Shown: positions 35,101-43,951, counted from the stretch's first letter. The stretch: DNA of 64,000 bases from Candidatus Sericytochromatia bacterium (GCA_018780035.1 JADMKE010000019.1:1-64000), one strand, 5' to 3'. Program-made: numbers and translations. Notes: a model not told the origin generated them from the sequence alone.

Positions 35101-36762
35101 CAAAGCATCGGCCTCACGGTTATAGGTCTGTTTACCCTGCTCCAACGATTCACTGAGGGCATTGACCTCAGTCATAATGGCTTGCGATTCCTGATTTTGA
35201 GTACCCAATTGGGCTTCAATCTGTTTGAGTTGTTGATTCAGGCTCTCTAACTGGCCCAATTTGCCCTTTTGTGTACGGGGATTTTGCAGGGCCGCTTCCA
35301 TCTCTTGCAAAAGCTGGGTATAACGCGGTTCCATTGCCGAAAACTTTTGACGGGTTTGCAAAAGACCTTGATAGAGAGCCAACATTTTTGTCTCTTGGGC
35401 CTGCAAACGTGTTTGGGCCTGGGGCAAAGCGGTCTTTAATTCCGTTAAGGCTTTTTGGGTTTTTGTGATAGCTCCTTGGGCCCGTTGAATCGAACCGCGG
35501 GTTTGGCTAAAATCTTGAACCACAGCCACCTGATTGCTGGCGGCTGTACGCAGATCTTTTTGCAGGCTTGTGAGGGTGTCTAACAAAGCCTGGGCTTTTT
35601 GCTGCAATTCGGGATTGCCAGCCAATTTTTGTTTGAGCGCCTGGGCCTGAACCCGGTAGGCATCAATTTTGGCCTGTGTCAGGGTAGAGGCCTGTTTGTC
35701 TTTTTCAATCGCAGCCTGCAATTGTGAGAGTTCTTTGACCAATTCATCACTTTTGGCAACAATTTGCTGAACCTCAGCACTTTGCTGGGCTTTGGGGGTC
35801 AAGGCCTGATAGAGCAGACGGGCTGCGCCGACATGATCCGAAAATGTCATTTTTAAAGTTTCGTCAAGATTGGCAATGCTGTTGAGGTCGATATGAATCA
35901 AGGGCAATTGAATGCCCGTGTCGACCAAATGCTGGAGCAATTCTTTTTTCATTTCATCAGACAGGCCATTGAGCTCTTTGGGTGAGAGCGAAGTGACGTA
36001 GTGATAGACCGCATCATCGCGACTGAACTGATTGAGTTGGGCCAAGAGGGCCCGCAATTCGGTTTCATTTTTGGCAGAGTGTAAAATTTGACCCGCCAAT
36101 TGATCTTCGGGGCGTTTCTGGCCCTGATAGCGACGGGTAATCGCTTCTGTAGCCGCTCCTGAGACAGTGCCCCAGATCGAACTGCCGGGATCCAAAACAC
36201 TGAGCGCCATGTGGCGATTGGCTGAAGAGAGTTGTTTTAATTCTTCGGGTCGGGCTTTTTGCACAAACTCCAGCACGGCACCGGGACCGATATTGTCTTT
36301 TAAGAGAAAAATCCGCTGATTCACGGATAAATGACTGGAGCTGTTAATCAGACGTTTGACTGCCGCCTGTTCGCTGTCGGTATACGAGCCCACCAGGGGC
36401 AGAGCAGCAGTTAAACTGCCTTTGCCCAAGCCTTCGGCAATTTTGGCAATGTCTTGAATCGAGAGCTGCAATTTTTGCAGATCCTTCACACTCATGCTGC
36501 CAATCAGGGCTTCTAAATCGTCAAATTTACCCGAAGACAAAAGCTGGCGAAACTGCAAAAGCTGAGGGGATTCATCGAGGAAATTGACAGGCTTGGCCTG
36601 CCCCTGGGCCCCAGCACTCTGGGCAACCTGATCTGAAACGGGCGCAGCAATGGGTGAATTGGGGGCAGGTGCAGTCGGAACGGGCTTACCAATCCGGGCA
36701 GACTCTGTGGTACTGCCAATAAAATTAATTCCGGTTGAAGAACTGTTATTCACAAAACTCAT
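32098..36762 (-). CDS. Giant coiled-coil protein (1554 residues)
   Basis: Residues 1-about 330 are a globular helical region (KFDDLEALIGSMSVKDLQKL, GPGAVLEFVQKARPEELKQL, SPKELNGLSDEMKKELLQHL). From about 340 to 1430 the protein is almost continuous coiled coil with Gln/Glu/Lys/Leu heptads (KEISQLEKEIATHRSTLQGI, LTQYGTQIAEVLANIDKSRS), with short breaks. A C-terminal region of about 100 residues is charged. No Walker motif, so not an SMC ATPase, and no signal peptide. ATG 36762 has GAGGTGG 8 nt upstream; the ATG at 36897 has none. Possible cytoskeletal or polar scaffold; function unknown. Confidence 0.82.
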   Translation of the reverse strand: MSFVNNSSSTGINFIGSTTESARIGKPVPTAPAPNSPIAAPVSDQVAQSAGAQGQAKPVNFLDESPQLLQFRQLLSSGKFDDLEALIGSMSVKDLQKLQLSIQDIAKIAEGLGKGSLTAALPLVGSYTDSEQAAVKRLINSSSHLSVNQRIFLLKDNIGPGAVLEFVQKARPEELKQLSSANRHMALSVLDPGSSIWGTVSGAATEAITRRYQGQKRPEDQLAGQILHSAKNETELRALLAQLNQFSRDDAVYHYVTSLSPKELNGLSDEMKKELLQHLVDTGIQLPLIHIDLNSIANLDETLKMTFSDHVGAARLLYQALTPKAQQSAEVQQIVAKSDELVKELSQLQAAIEKDKQASTLTQAKIDAYRVQAQALKQKLAGNPELQQKAQALLDTLTSLQKDLRTAASNQVAVVQDFSQTRGSIQRAQGAITKTQKALTELKTALPQAQTRLQAQETKMLALYQGLLQTRQKFSAMEPRYTQLLQEMEAALQNPRTQKGKLGQLESLNQQLKQIEAQLGTQNQESQAIMTEVNALSESLEQGKQTYNREADALNQERKALQDNQAKLKGSLSTYTTQVAKLETGLAQAKKQMQELKAAGAPDSVSADLQKEISQLEKEIATHRSTLQGIQKDYTQYLVPEAEKIEVAAAQQATEREALEPALQEAENSAEASGGVFQVFVDAYDYLKDKVSQVVAQTKSFVGDWSNRLSQGGTISTADIQAFRSGFTSKMQDLETQLQEAQKTGAPEALRIELETQIATLKSLSTTVDQLEKSIQKTDALTETAQKTLGQLETQKAELESELKAANEVIELSSLSISTYERKISEIQTKIASLQGDLTQYGTQIAEVLANIDKSRSDAKKMQELYGKGQMGSTELSQFLKGNQTHQADLQARLNQLYQEVDRVSGQIENQAETLTTQTRSLAEEKRKTDLAVKQAEAVRSSLQAVQAQNKAVIAQVKQELQNLPAQAQDFPPIKDKLSQIDTFVKKLDSSNQTAEGLIQQINQTVLSTLPYNQKVKEVNAALETLSSRTRGLQSQELVNVLTSLDVANRKTVEIEEKARLAQAEVRAFEALLNNREQPLKIEEARAEVRRLMQQEDLRGPESEFLKKIDDEFLAQSQSRAEKEAALSIHEGKRTTNGQTYAAAQAANELTRTQLAELQSTISDAETELDTGKKEMLGMQKQLLEMRKSLGIDSAEYRACLERYEVLIKDGKPLSPAQAAELDALEQKLSRLESYNANSNGLKERLTGLNTLKARINQQIETLKQKTERLTEMRDRLIASNADLRLSRNQLVANKLQLEQDRAKLVTLLAELEAKLKVGPVSADLLEMRDKLRAELQKTDQLLQKYTAELAKTDADLSNGGLLISQIDLTLEQARTIQEKLAMLVFKMDDLIRQGEDLLADYQQFEKDIQTLKSELSESKKVLETELAPTPRSAAPASVAPESGKESKSSPFNAMQKFLGDGLSGLMRQRQDVDSERDQAYQAKREKMLKALEQQVSESRQLDHAWKAKIQDQAELEKITDHMIQSAYNGQTNVSGINIVGLIGKQALESAEQV

Positions 36763-36786
36763 ATAATCATCCACCTCACTGGCAAA

Positions 36787-36815
36787 ATTATAGATTTTGT
36801 CAATCCAGATCTGAA
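36787..36815 (-). promoter_or_regulatory. Predicted promoter of the coiled-coil gene
   Basis: Minus strand: TTCAGA (36815-36810), 17-nt spacer, TATAAT (36792-36787), leader about 20 nt. Confidence 0.55.
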
Positions 36816-36911
36816 TGAAATTTAAATGGAGTTTAACCTTAGCGTTGCAATAGATTGATGAATCTGGCATCAATGTCTCAATCAAGCTGTTGCACAAAGC
36901 ACAAGTAAAGT

Positions 36912-36949
36912 GCCAAAAAATAAAAAAAGAAGTTAGAGTTCTAACTTCT
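36912..36949 (-). terminator. Rho-independent terminator of the predicted small RNA
   Basis: Perfect 10-bp stem AGAAGTTAGA / TCTAACTTCT (36928-36949) followed on the minus strand by TTTTTTATTTTTT. Confidence 0.8.
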
Positions 36950-37086
36950 TTCGCTCGACAACCTTGTTCAAATAATCCACATTTTAGGAGTTACTTTAAG
37001 CTCAAGAGCAAAAGCCCGAAGGCGCAAAAGCAAACCGAAAAGGGGACAAGAACAAAGCAGCAAGCAATTTAGCTGCTGACAATACA
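36912..37086 (-). ncRNA. Predicted stand-alone small RNA of about 175 nt, family unknown
   Basis: On the minus strand a promoter (TTGAAT 37121-37116, 17-nt spacer, TACACT 37098-37093) precedes a stretch with no reading frame that ends in a strong terminator (36912-36949). Predicted pairing: hairpin AGCAG...CTGCT near the 5' end, a long-range stem CTTTGTTC with GAACAAGG, an inner GCC-TTCG-GGC tetraloop and a GCTC-TT-GAGC hairpin. The downstream gene has its own promoter, so this is not simply its leader. It does not match tRNA, tmRNA or SRP RNA; a 6S-like RNA is possible but not shown. Confidence 0.45.
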
Positions 37087-37092
37087 ATCCTC

Positions 37093-37121
37093 AGTGTAGT
37101 CACTTTATTGTGATAATTCAA
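37093..37121 (-). promoter_or_regulatory. Predicted promoter of the small RNA
   Basis: TTGAAT-N17-TACACT on the minus strand; start site expected near 37086. Confidence 0.5.
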
Positions 37122-37292
37122 GCGCTGATCTTCACAAATCTCAAACTTTTTACAAAATTTTTACAATACAAATACACCTGAACCGAATTTTGTCATGTTT
37201 CCACCCCGCCATTTCCCCTTCAGAATGACATTTAAGCCGCAGATTTGCTATTCTGAGACAGCTTAAGAGATCAAATCGCAAAGAAGGCCGCC

Positions 37293-38453
37293 ATGAAAAA
37301 ATTCAAACAGCTTTTAGCTCTCACCCTCCTATTGGCAACACTTCCCACCTTCCAGGTTGAGGCGGAAACCGCCAATCGCGACCTGGGAAAATATATTTTG
37401 GCCCCCATGCCAGATTGGTATAAAGAGGGCTTCACCCGTGGACATTTAAATATCCCCGTCATGCTCAAAGAGGGATACTCCCGCCTAGAAGCGATTGAAA
37501 TTCAAAACCAGATGAAAGATCTGCTCGATCAAAACCCTGACTATCTGGCAGCCGAGAAAACAGATCAGGGCGCATCTTTGTTCCAAAATCACGACGCCAT
37601 GGTTTTGCAGGCACTGCAACAGGCCATCGACAAAGTCAAAAAAGACAAATACTTTGAAAGTGGGTTTGTACCCAAGCCCCTCAAAGAGCACGAATTTTAT
37701 GCAGTATTTGACATGGACGAAACCCTGCTTGTGCACTGGTATCAGAGTGGTGAAAAAGGCAAAGCCTATTACGATCTGAATGGCCTGGTTCTCGACAGTA
37801 TCCTGCGCCCCCCTCTGATCAGCCCCGATTATGTCTCCATGACCCCCGGCTGGGAAAAGGCCCTGCTAGAGATCAGTAAAATTCCTGGCTGCCAAGGGGT
37901 GTTGGTCTTTACTGCCAAAGAGGACAATGCCTCCCATGATTTGATTGGTAAATTAAAAATCGGCGGTAAGCCGTTTAAGTCCTTTCTCAAAGGGGTTTTT
38001 AGTCGCAATCATTTGGTCAGAGACAATAAATCCGTTAAGCTCTCCAAAGATTTGCGCATGATCGATGAAAGCCTCAAACATGTGGTTTTGATCGATGACA
38101 ACCCCACTCGGGTTTTTCCCGATCAGCAAAAAAATCTGCGTGAATTGCCCAAATACAATGCCGATGTCTATCTCAACAGCAAAGTGACAGGCAAAGATCC
38201 TGTGGCCCGCAATTTCTTTGAAAAACTCCTGCCCACAGTGGTCAGGGAATTGCAAGACTCCGCCAAATATGCCCAAGCACAAAAGGTCAGCTTTGGCTCC
38301 GCCTTTTATCCCTATTCAATGGAGGCCAGCGCCGAGCGTCTGACACTTTTGGAACAGGGGTATACGCTCGATCAGGCCCACACCCTTTTGCGCACACGCC
38401 CCCAACTGTTTGAGCCCGTGTTTTATGTGCCCGCTGGGGGAAAACTCCATTAA
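37293..38453 (+). CDS. Secreted HAD-family phosphatase (FCP1/NIF-like)
   Basis: A 386-residue protein with a signal peptide (LLALTLLLATLPTFQVEA). HAD motif I FDMDETLLVHW near residue 147, motif II GVLVFTAKEDNAS, motif III/IV HVVLIDDNPTRVFPDQ. The arrangement fits NLI-interacting-factor/acid-phosphatase-like HAD enzymes with the DxDxT nucleophile, here predicted outside the cytoplasm. The substrate is unknown. Its own leader contains TGACA-N18-TATTCT about 40 nt upstream of ATG. Confidence 0.82.
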   Translation: MKKFKQLLALTLLLATLPTFQVEAETANRDLGKYILAPMPDWYKEGFTRGHLNIPVMLKEGYSRLEAIEIQNQMKDLLDQNPDYLAAEKTDQGASLFQNHDAMVLQALQQAIDKVKKDKYFESGFVPKPLKEHEFYAVFDMDETLLVHWYQSGEKGKAYYDLNGLVLDSILRPPLISPDYVSMTPGWEKALLEISKIPGCQGVLVFTAKEDNASHDLIGKLKIGGKPFKSFLKGVFSRNHLVRDNKSVKLSKDLRMIDESLKHVVLIDDNPTRVFPDQQKNLRELPKYNADVYLNSKVTGKDPVARNFFEKLLPTVVRELQDSAKYAQAQKVSFGSAFYPYSMEASAERLTLLEQGYTLDQAHTLLRTRPQLFEPVFYVPAGGKLH

Positions 38454-38471
38454 AGGGAAAAGCAAACACAA

Positions 38472-38699
38472 ATGGCAGCGACCCCAGATATGGGAACATT
38501 AATCATGACTTTGCTGTTTTTATTATTCATGACTTTGGGCTCATTTCCGATGGGACTGATGATGTTTGGCCTGTTCACATCTGTGCTGGCATTTGGAATC
38601 GCCCCTTTTTCCGCGACTATCACCGCTGGTTTGCCCCCTGCGATAGCAAGGTCCACCCACTCTCAAGTGGCAATATACAAAGACAAAAGAGGTTATCAA
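38472..38699 (+). other. Possible small membrane ORF in frame with phhB
   Basis: The frame of the next gene stays open upstream and would add 76 residues with two hydrophobic segments (IMTLLFLLFMTLGSFPMGLM, MFGLFTSVLAFGIA). An own start codon for phhB with a good ribosome site argues against a fusion. A frameshift near the T5 run at about 38606 would give a more hydrophilic tail. Uncertain. Confidence 0.3.
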
Positions 38700-38993
38700 A
38701 TGAACTCGCCCCTGACAGAAACACAAATTCAGACTGCCCTCAGCCAATTTCCCGGTTGGAGTTACGAAAATCAGGCCTTTTCAAAACGCTTTCAATTTCA
38801 AAACTTTCGCGAAGCCATCAGTTTTATCGTGAGGCTGAGTTTTGAAGCCGAAGCCCTGAATCACCACCCAGAACTCAAAAATGTCTACCACACGGTGGAA
38901 ATGCGTTTAACCACCCATGATGCAGGCAATCAGGTCACGGGCAAAGACCTGGCGTTGATAGAGGCCATCGAAGGATTTAACTGGCTTCAATAG
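38700..38993 (+). CDS. phhB: Pterin-4a-carbinolamine dehydratase
   Basis: A 97-residue protein, normal length. Motifs: FSKRFQFQNFREAISFI, EAEALNHHPELKNVYHTVEM (the active-site H-H-P and the second His) and LTTHDAGNQVTGKDLALIEA. It dehydrates 4a-hydroxytetrahydropterin or acts in pterin recycling. ATG 38700 is preferred because AGAGG lies 7 nt upstream and the family starts here. Confidence 0.92.
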   Translation: MNSPLTETQIQTALSQFPGWSYENQAFSKRFQFQNFREAISFIVRLSFEAEALNHHPELKNVYHTVEMRLTTHDAGNQVTGKDLALIEAIEGFNWLQ

Positions 38994-39019
38994 TCTTTGA
39001 GCTCGCAAAGCCCTCTTAA

Positions 39020-39044
39020 GGCCCGAATAGTTCGGGCCTTTTTT
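39020..39044 (+). terminator. Rho-independent terminator after phhB
   Basis: Stem GGCCCGAA (39020-39027) / TTCGGGCC (39031-39038), loop TAG, followed by six T. Confidence 0.92.
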
Positions 39045-39188
39045 GATGGTTCCAAAGCATGGTTGTCTTTTAGTTAAATTAAGATTAACATTGGTTTATT
39101 TTTTAGCAAGTTCAAGTTAAAAATCACCGATACAGGATCAAGAAGTTAAATTTCAGACTAAATGGTCATTATGAGGTGTTTGTCAGTT

Positions 39189-39776
39189 ATGAATAAAGTT
39201 ATCGCTCTTCTCTCTGCTTCTGTGGTTTTGAGTGCATTGACCGCTTGCGGCACTGCCGGAAATTTGCCCCTTGCATCTACCCCCCTGCGTGCCCCTGCTG
39301 CAGCTCCCCAATCTGCTGAATTGCAAGCGCAATCGATTCTGGGTATCAACAAAGAGATCAAAAAATCTGTGGAAGCAGCATTTGCTGCCAAAGATAAAAA
39401 CGCCGATAAATTTATCACCCCCGATGAATTCCCTGTACAAACCCCACTTGAATTTCAGCATTTCCGCCGTTTTGATGACAACAAAGATGGCCGTTTGACT
39501 GCCAGTGAAATGTCTCCCGGCATTTTCGGCAAAGTCATGGATGTCATGCAAATCACCGCCACTGCCAGTTTCCTGTTTGACCAACTCGACGTCAACAACG
39601 ATGGTAAGATCTTCAAAGAAGAAGCATCCGCTTCCCGTTTGCCTGGTGTGGCCGCCAATTTTGATCTCTACCTGGGCAAGCCCTGGTACAGCAGCAAAAA
39701 GCTGACCTACCTGCGCCGCACCGATTTTGAAAATCTCGTGGCCTTTGCATTGACCAATCCCGAAGCCAAAAAATAA
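39189..39776 (+). CDS. EF-hand calcium-binding lipoprotein
   Basis: A 195-residue protein with lipobox SALTAC. Three EF-hand loops: AKDKNADKFITPDEF, FDDNKDGRLTASEM and LDVNNDGKIFKEE, with Asp/Asn/Glu at the metal positions. The rest is helical. Predicted calcium-binding envelope protein; partner unknown. ATG 39189 has GAGGTG upstream and gives the signal peptide; the ORF is open to 39162. Confidence 0.88.
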   Translation: MNKVIALLSASVVLSALTACGTAGNLPLASTPLRAPAAAPQSAELQAQSILGINKEIKKSVEAAFAAKDKNADKFITPDEFPVQTPLEFQHFRRFDDNKDGRLTASEMSPGIFGKVMDVMQITATASFLFDQLDVNNDGKIFKEEASASRLPGVAANFDLYLGKPWYSSKKLTYLRRTDFENLVAFALTNPEAKK

Positions 39777-39797
39777 GGTTTCTCTTTGATAAAATCA

Positions 39798-39824
39798 GAC
39801 CCGGTCCATTGGCCGGGTCTTTTG
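39798..39824 (+). terminator. Rho-independent terminator after the EF-hand gene
   Basis: Stem GACCCGG (39798-39804) / CCGGGTC (39813-39819), then TTTT. Confidence 0.88.
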
Positions 39825-39973
39825 CTTGGATCGTTTTTTTACTTGCTTATGGCCTGTAATCATTCCGGCTGTGACGGGATGTAGTATCAGATAGGGCAAG
39901 TATGGTATAGAATAGGTTTAAAGACGAGAGGCGCAGATTCTGCGCTTACAGAGACAAACGCAAGGAGCAAAAA

Positions 39974-42469
39974 ATGTTCGAGCGGTTTACCGAAAAAGCC
40001 ATCAAGGTGATCATGCTGGCTCAAGAAGAGGCACGCCGGCTGGGTCATAATTTTGTAGGCACCGAGCAGATTCTCTTGGGACTGATCGGTGAGGGTACTG
40101 GCATTGCAGCTAAAACGCTCAAAAGCCTGGGAGTGACTTTGCGCGATGCCCGCGTGGAAGTTGAGAAGATTATTGGCCGGGGCTCCGGGTTTGTCGCTGT
40201 AGAAATCCCGTTCACCCCCCGTGCCAAACGTGTCCTGGAGCTTTCTTGGGATGAAGCCCGCCAACTCGGCCACAACTATATCGGCACAGAGCATCTCTTA
40301 TTGGGATTGATCCGTGAGGGTGAAGGCGTGGCTGTGCGGGTACTGGAAAATGTCGGCGTGGAACTGGCCCGTGTGCGTTCCACTGTGATTCGCATGTTGG
40401 GAGAGACCACAACCACAACGACCACCACCACCCGCAGCAAAACCCCCACGTTGGATGAATTTGGCACCAATCTCACCCAACAGGCCGAGGACAACCGCCT
40501 CGACCCGGTGATTGGGCGCGAAAAAGAAATCCAGCGCGTGATTGAAATTTTGGGCCGACGAACCAAGAACAACCCGGTTTTGATCGGTGAACCCGGTGTG
40601 GGTAAAACCGCGATTGCCGAAGGCCTGGCCCAGATGATTACCTCAGGCACCGTGCCCGATATCCTGACGGATAAACGTGTCGTGATGTTGGACATTGGCT
40701 CTTTGGTCGCAGGTACCAAATACCGCGGCGAATTTGAAGAGCGCCTGAAAAAGATCATGGAAGAAATCCGCAACGCCGGAAATATCATTCTTGTGATCGA
40801 TGAAATGCACACCCTGATTGGTGCTGGTGCTGCAGAGGGCGCTGTCGATGCTGCCAATATTCTCAAACCGGCCCTGGCCCGTGGAGAATTGCAATGCATT
40901 GGCGCCACCACCTTGGATGAATACCGCAAACATATCGAGCGCGATGCCGCTTTGGAGCGCCGCTTCCAGCCGATCATTGTGGATCAGCCCTCGGTCGAGG
41001 ACACCATCTCGATTTTGTGGGGCCTGCGCGATCGCTATGAAAGCTATCACAAGCTGAAGATTGCCGATGAAGCACTGGTGGCCGCAGCCCGTTTGGCCGA
41101 CCGCTATATTTCAGACCGCTTCTTGCCCGATAAAGCGATTGACCTGATGGACGAAGCAGCCTCGAAAGTGCGCCTGCGCAATTCCATGCTGCCGCCAGAA
41201 GCAAAAGACCTCGAAAAAGAGCTGAAAGAAGTCAGCAAGAAAAAAGAAGAGGCCATTCGCGACCAGAGCTTTGAACTTGCAGGCAATCTGCGCGATCAAG
41301 AGCAGACCATTCGCGACCAGATTCGGGAGATGACTCTGGAATGGAAAGAGAAAAAAGGCCAAGCCCAGCAATTGATTGTCGATGAAGACAATATCGCTGA
41401 GGTTGTCGCTGGCTGGACCAAAATTCCTGTCTCAAAACTGACCGAAGGTGAAACCGAACGCCTCCTGAAAATGGAAGAAGTCTTGCACGAGCGGATCATT
41501 GGTCAGCATGAAGCCGTCACCGCCATTTCAAAGGCCATTCGCCGCACCCGTGCAGGTCTGAAAAACCCCAAACGCCCGATTGGCGCGTTTATTTTCTCAG
41601 GCCCCAGCGGCGTCGGCAAAACCGAGTTGGCAAAAGTGCTGGCCTCCTTTTACTTCGGTTCAGAAGAAGCCCTGATTCGGGTGGATATGTCCGAGTATAT
41701 GGAGCGTCACTCTGTCTCCAAATTGATAGGCTCCCCCCCGGGTTATGTTGGCTTCCAAGAAGGTGGCCAACTGACCGAGATGGTGCGCCGCAAGCCCTAT
41801 TCGGTGATTCTCTTTGACGAAATAGAGAAGGCCCATCCAGATACCTTCAATGTCTTGCTGCAGATCATGGAAGATGGCCGCCTGAGCGACTCCAAAGGCC
41901 GCGTGGTGGACTTTAAAAATACCATTTTGATTCTGACCAGCAATATTGGCGCCCGCGCGATTGAAAAAGGCGGCGGCGGTCTGGGCTTTAATACCGGCAG
42001 TGGTACCAGCGATGAAAACCGCTATGAGCGAATTCGCGAACGTGTACTCGACGAACTCAAGCAAAGTTTCCGCCCTGAGTTCCTCAACCGCGTCAACGAA
42101 ATCATCGTCTTTCACCCGCTCAAAAAAGAGGAAATCCGCGAGATTGTCGATATCATGCTCGTGGATGTCAAAGAGCGCCTGAAAGAAGCGGATATCCAAA
42201 TGACCTTTGACGTCAGCGTCAAAGACATGCTGGGCAAAGAGGGTTATGACGAAAAGTCAGGTGCCCGCCCACTGCGTCGCACGATCTCCAAACGGATCGA
42301 AGATCCGCTCTCCGAAGATCTGCTGCTCGGTCGCATTCCTTTGAATACGCCGTTGGTGCTCAAAGCCCGCGAAGACAGCTCCATCTACTTTGAACCGGCT
42401 GCAGAAGTAGCTGAAACCGGAGAAGTGGACGCAGAGCCTGAAAAAGAACCTGTGGAATCCGCCAGCTAA
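39974..42469 (+). CDS. clpC: ClpC, Hsp100 AAA+ unfoldase
   Basis: An 831-residue protein. N-terminal double Clp-N repeat ([20 protein letters not shown] and [20 protein letters not shown]), first AAA+ module with [16 protein letters not shown] near residue 207, a UVR-type middle helix ([20 protein letters not shown]), second AAA+ with [16 protein letters not shown] near 540, then [18 protein letters not shown]. It unfolds substrates for ClpP and disaggregates proteins. The linker has a run of nine Thr ([11 protein letters not shown]). SD AAGGAG lies 8 nt before ATG. Single gene. Confidence 0.98.
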   Translation: MFERFTEKAIKVIMLAQEEARRLGHNFVGTEQILLGLIGEGTGIAAKTLKSLGVTLRDARVEVEKIIGRGSGFVAVEIPFTPRAKRVLELSWDEARQLGHNYIGTEHLLLGLIREGEGVAVRVLENVGVELARVRSTVIRMLGETTTTTTTTTRSKTPTLDEFGTNLTQQAEDNRLDPVIGREKEIQRVIEILGRRTKNNPVLIGEPGVGKTAIAEGLAQMITSGTVPDILTDKRVVMLDIGSLVAGTKYRGEFEERLKKIMEEIRNAGNIILVIDEMHTLIGAGAAEGAVDAANILKPALARGELQCIGATTLDEYRKHIERDAALERRFQPIIVDQPSVEDTISILWGLRDRYESYHKLKIADEALVAAARLADRYISDRFLPDKAIDLMDEAASKVRLRNSMLPPEAKDLEKELKEVSKKKEEAIRDQSFELAGNLRDQEQTIRDQIREMTLEWKEKKGQAQQLIVDEDNIAEVVAGWTKIPVSKLTEGETERLLKMEEVLHERIIGQHEAVTAISKAIRRTRAGLKNPKRPIGAFIFSGPSGVGKTELAKVLASFYFGSEEALIRVDMSEYMERHSVSKLIGSPPGYVGFQEGGQLTEMVRRKPYSVILFDEIEKAHPDTFNVLLQIMEDGRLSDSKGRVVDFKNTILILTSNIGARAIEKGGGGLGFNTGSGTSDENRYERIRERVLDELKQSFRPEFLNRVNEIIVFHPLKKEEIREIVDIMLVDVKERLKEADIQMTFDVSVKDMLGKEGYDEKSGARPLRRTISKRIEDPLSEDLLLGRIPLNTPLVLKAREDSSIYFEPAAEVAETGEVDAEPEKEPVESAS

Positions 42470-42486
42470 GCGCTTTCCCCAAAACG

Positions 42487-42516
42487 AAAACCCCCGGTTT
42501 AAACGCCGGGGGTTTT
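42487..42516. terminator. Bidirectional terminator between clpC and the DUF58 gene
   Basis: AAAACCCCCGG (42487-42497), 8-nt loop, CCGGGGGTTTT (42506-42516). A- and T-tracts on both sides fit both convergent genes. Confidence 0.93.
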
Positions 42517-42540
42517 GTTCTATTTGTTCTAAATAGTGCT

Positions 42541-43713
42541 TCAGGCCCCTTCAATCACTTTCACCACCACCTGCCCAGCCCATTCATCAGGCACCTGCGG
42601 GCTGGTTTCAAGGGTATAGACCAAAAGCGAAGAGCCACTGCTCTGGTGCAAGAGCAAATGACGCAGACTGGCAGAAGTGGGAAAAGTCGGCGAGATCAGG
42701 ATCACCACTGCATTTTCAGCCTGGGGGCCTGAAGCAAGCAAACTCTGTTCCAGCGGCAGCAAAGCATCGGGGGCCAATGTGGCCAACCAATACTGAAGAC
42801 CTTCCCACTGGCGCACGCCCGCGAGTTGGCGCAGCGGAGGAGCGATCTGATAAGATTGCCAAAATTCAGGATCCGCAGGGGGTGCCCAACAGGCGACCTC
42901 CATTTGCTGAGCCAAAAGCCCCTGACAGACCGCTTCAGTTGTCCGCAACAGGGCATTAAACGCCTTAAAATCCGTTGTTTTGTCCGCATCAAAAATCACC
43001 TGGGCCTGTTGAAAGGGCTCTTCACGGGCCTCAGCCACAATCAGACGGGCCTGCCGAGCGGTGTTTTTCCAATGAATCGTATTGCGCGAATCGCCCTTTT
43101 GGTACTCGCGAAAATGAGAGATGTCTTCTGAGAGATGGCTGCGGCGCCGGGCCTGCTGAACTTGCTGAATCAGCCCCTCAGGCAGAATATTGAGACTTGA
43201 CTCCGGCGGTACAGGGTAGACCACCCAAACAGCGGGCACCTGCTGCTTCCAATACACGCCCATCAATCCCAAGGGCCCAAAGGAACCGACTTGAAAGCCT
43301 TTAAACACATAAACCCCCGCCACTTCGGGTGTAAAGTGCGCATCAAACTCGGCCTTTTGGCCTGCGGCAGTCCAAAGTGAAAAATGTTTGTCAGCATTCA
43401 GCGTGAGGGTTTGATTTTGGCGCAGCGAAAAAACCGGCAACTCTTCCAGATTGAGAAACATCACGGGCAAACGGCTACCGTTTTCAAGGCTGAGATGCAG
43501 GGTCTGGGAAACCCCTACCAAAGGCGCATCGGGCAATTGACGCTGGACCGTTAAACGCCGCAATTGCAAAAAAGGCACCACAAAGGCCAATAGAACAGCG
43601 CTCCAGAGCAAGGCATCGAGAACGTAGAGCCACCCGCCCTGAATATTGGTCGCCGCCAGGAAGAGAAAAACAGCGGTAATAAAGAGAACCAGAAGCGGGG
43701 AAGTGATTTTCAT
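42541..43713 (-). CDS. DUF58 membrane protein
   Basis: A 390-residue protein. Two N-terminal transmembrane helices (LLVLFITAVFLFLAATNI, LYVLDALLWSAVLLAFVVPF), a beta-rich domain, then the DUF58 signature DISHFREYQKGDSRNTIHWK near residue 197 and a VWA-like C-terminal fold. DUF58 proteins usually sit with MoxR ATPases and VWA proteins, not seen next to it here. Role unknown; the adjacent Gld-like ABC genes point to envelope work. Confidence 0.85.
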   Translation of the reverse strand: MKITSPLLVLFITAVFLFLAATNIQGGWLYVLDALLWSAVLLAFVVPFLQLRRLTVQRQLPDAPLVGVSQTLHLSLENGSRLPVMFLNLEELPVFSLRQNQTLTLNADKHFSLWTAAGQKAEFDAHFTPEVAGVYVFKGFQVGSFGPLGLMGVYWKQQVPAVWVVYPVPPESSLNILPEGLIQQVQQARRRSHLSEDISHFREYQKGDSRNTIHWKNTARQARLIVAEAREEPFQQAQVIFDADKTTDFKAFNALLRTTEAVCQGLLAQQMEVACWAPPADPEFWQSYQIAPPLRQLAGVRQWEGLQYWLATLAPDALLPLEQSLLASGPQAENAVVILISPTFPTSASLRHLLLHQSSGSSLLVYTLETSPQVPDEWAGQVVVKVIEGA

Positions 43714-43850
43714 GTTCTCAGTTTAACATCCAGTTCAATCCTATTGTCATCAGAAAAAGGGTTTGTTATCATATTCGATTAATGCACAATCCTGCATCCT
43801 TCTAGGGCCCCTGCAGAAAAAATCAAAGGGGTAGGCAGGTATGCATGAGA

Positions 43851-43949
43851 CTAACTTAATACGCATTCAAAGCATGGCTTGATCTTCACTGCGTGTTGCT
43901 TGTTTATCTCGCTTAGTGTTTACTTAAGCATGCTTTGGTCTTAAGTTAG
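43851..43949 (+). repeat. Imperfect inverted repeat of 99 bp
   Basis: Left CTAACTTAA (43851-43859) and CAAAGCATG (43868-43876) pair with right CATGCTTTG (43929-43937) and TTAAGTTAG (43941-43949). CTT/AAG extends the inner stem across a one-base bulge. It could be a structured leader RNA or a remnant small inverted-repeat element. Confidence 0.6.
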
Positions 43950-43951
43950 GG

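Larger units (their letters stand above)
36763..37292. other. 530-bp intergenic region with promoter, predicted small RNA and a second promoter
   Basis: Contains the promoter of the coiled-coil gene (36787-36815), a predicted minus-strand small RNA with its own promoter and terminator (36912-37121), and a plus-strand TGACA-N18-TATTCT element (37227-37255) before the HAD gene. No protein-coding frame is convincing. Confidence 0.65.

Noticed and set aside
36912-37086. Reading the predicted small RNA as SRP RNA or RNase P RNA
   Set aside because: It lacks the GGAAGCA-type SRP loop and is far too short for RNase P; 6S RNA remains possible but cannot be shown by eye.
38450-38656. Minus-strand ORF before phhB
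   Set aside because: No ribosome site or recognisable domain; it lies opposite a possible hydrophobic plus-strand frame.
40276-40977. Minus-strand ORF of 233 codons opposite clpC
   Set aside because: Antisense shadow of ClpC; Arg/Ser/Pro-rich, no signal or domain.
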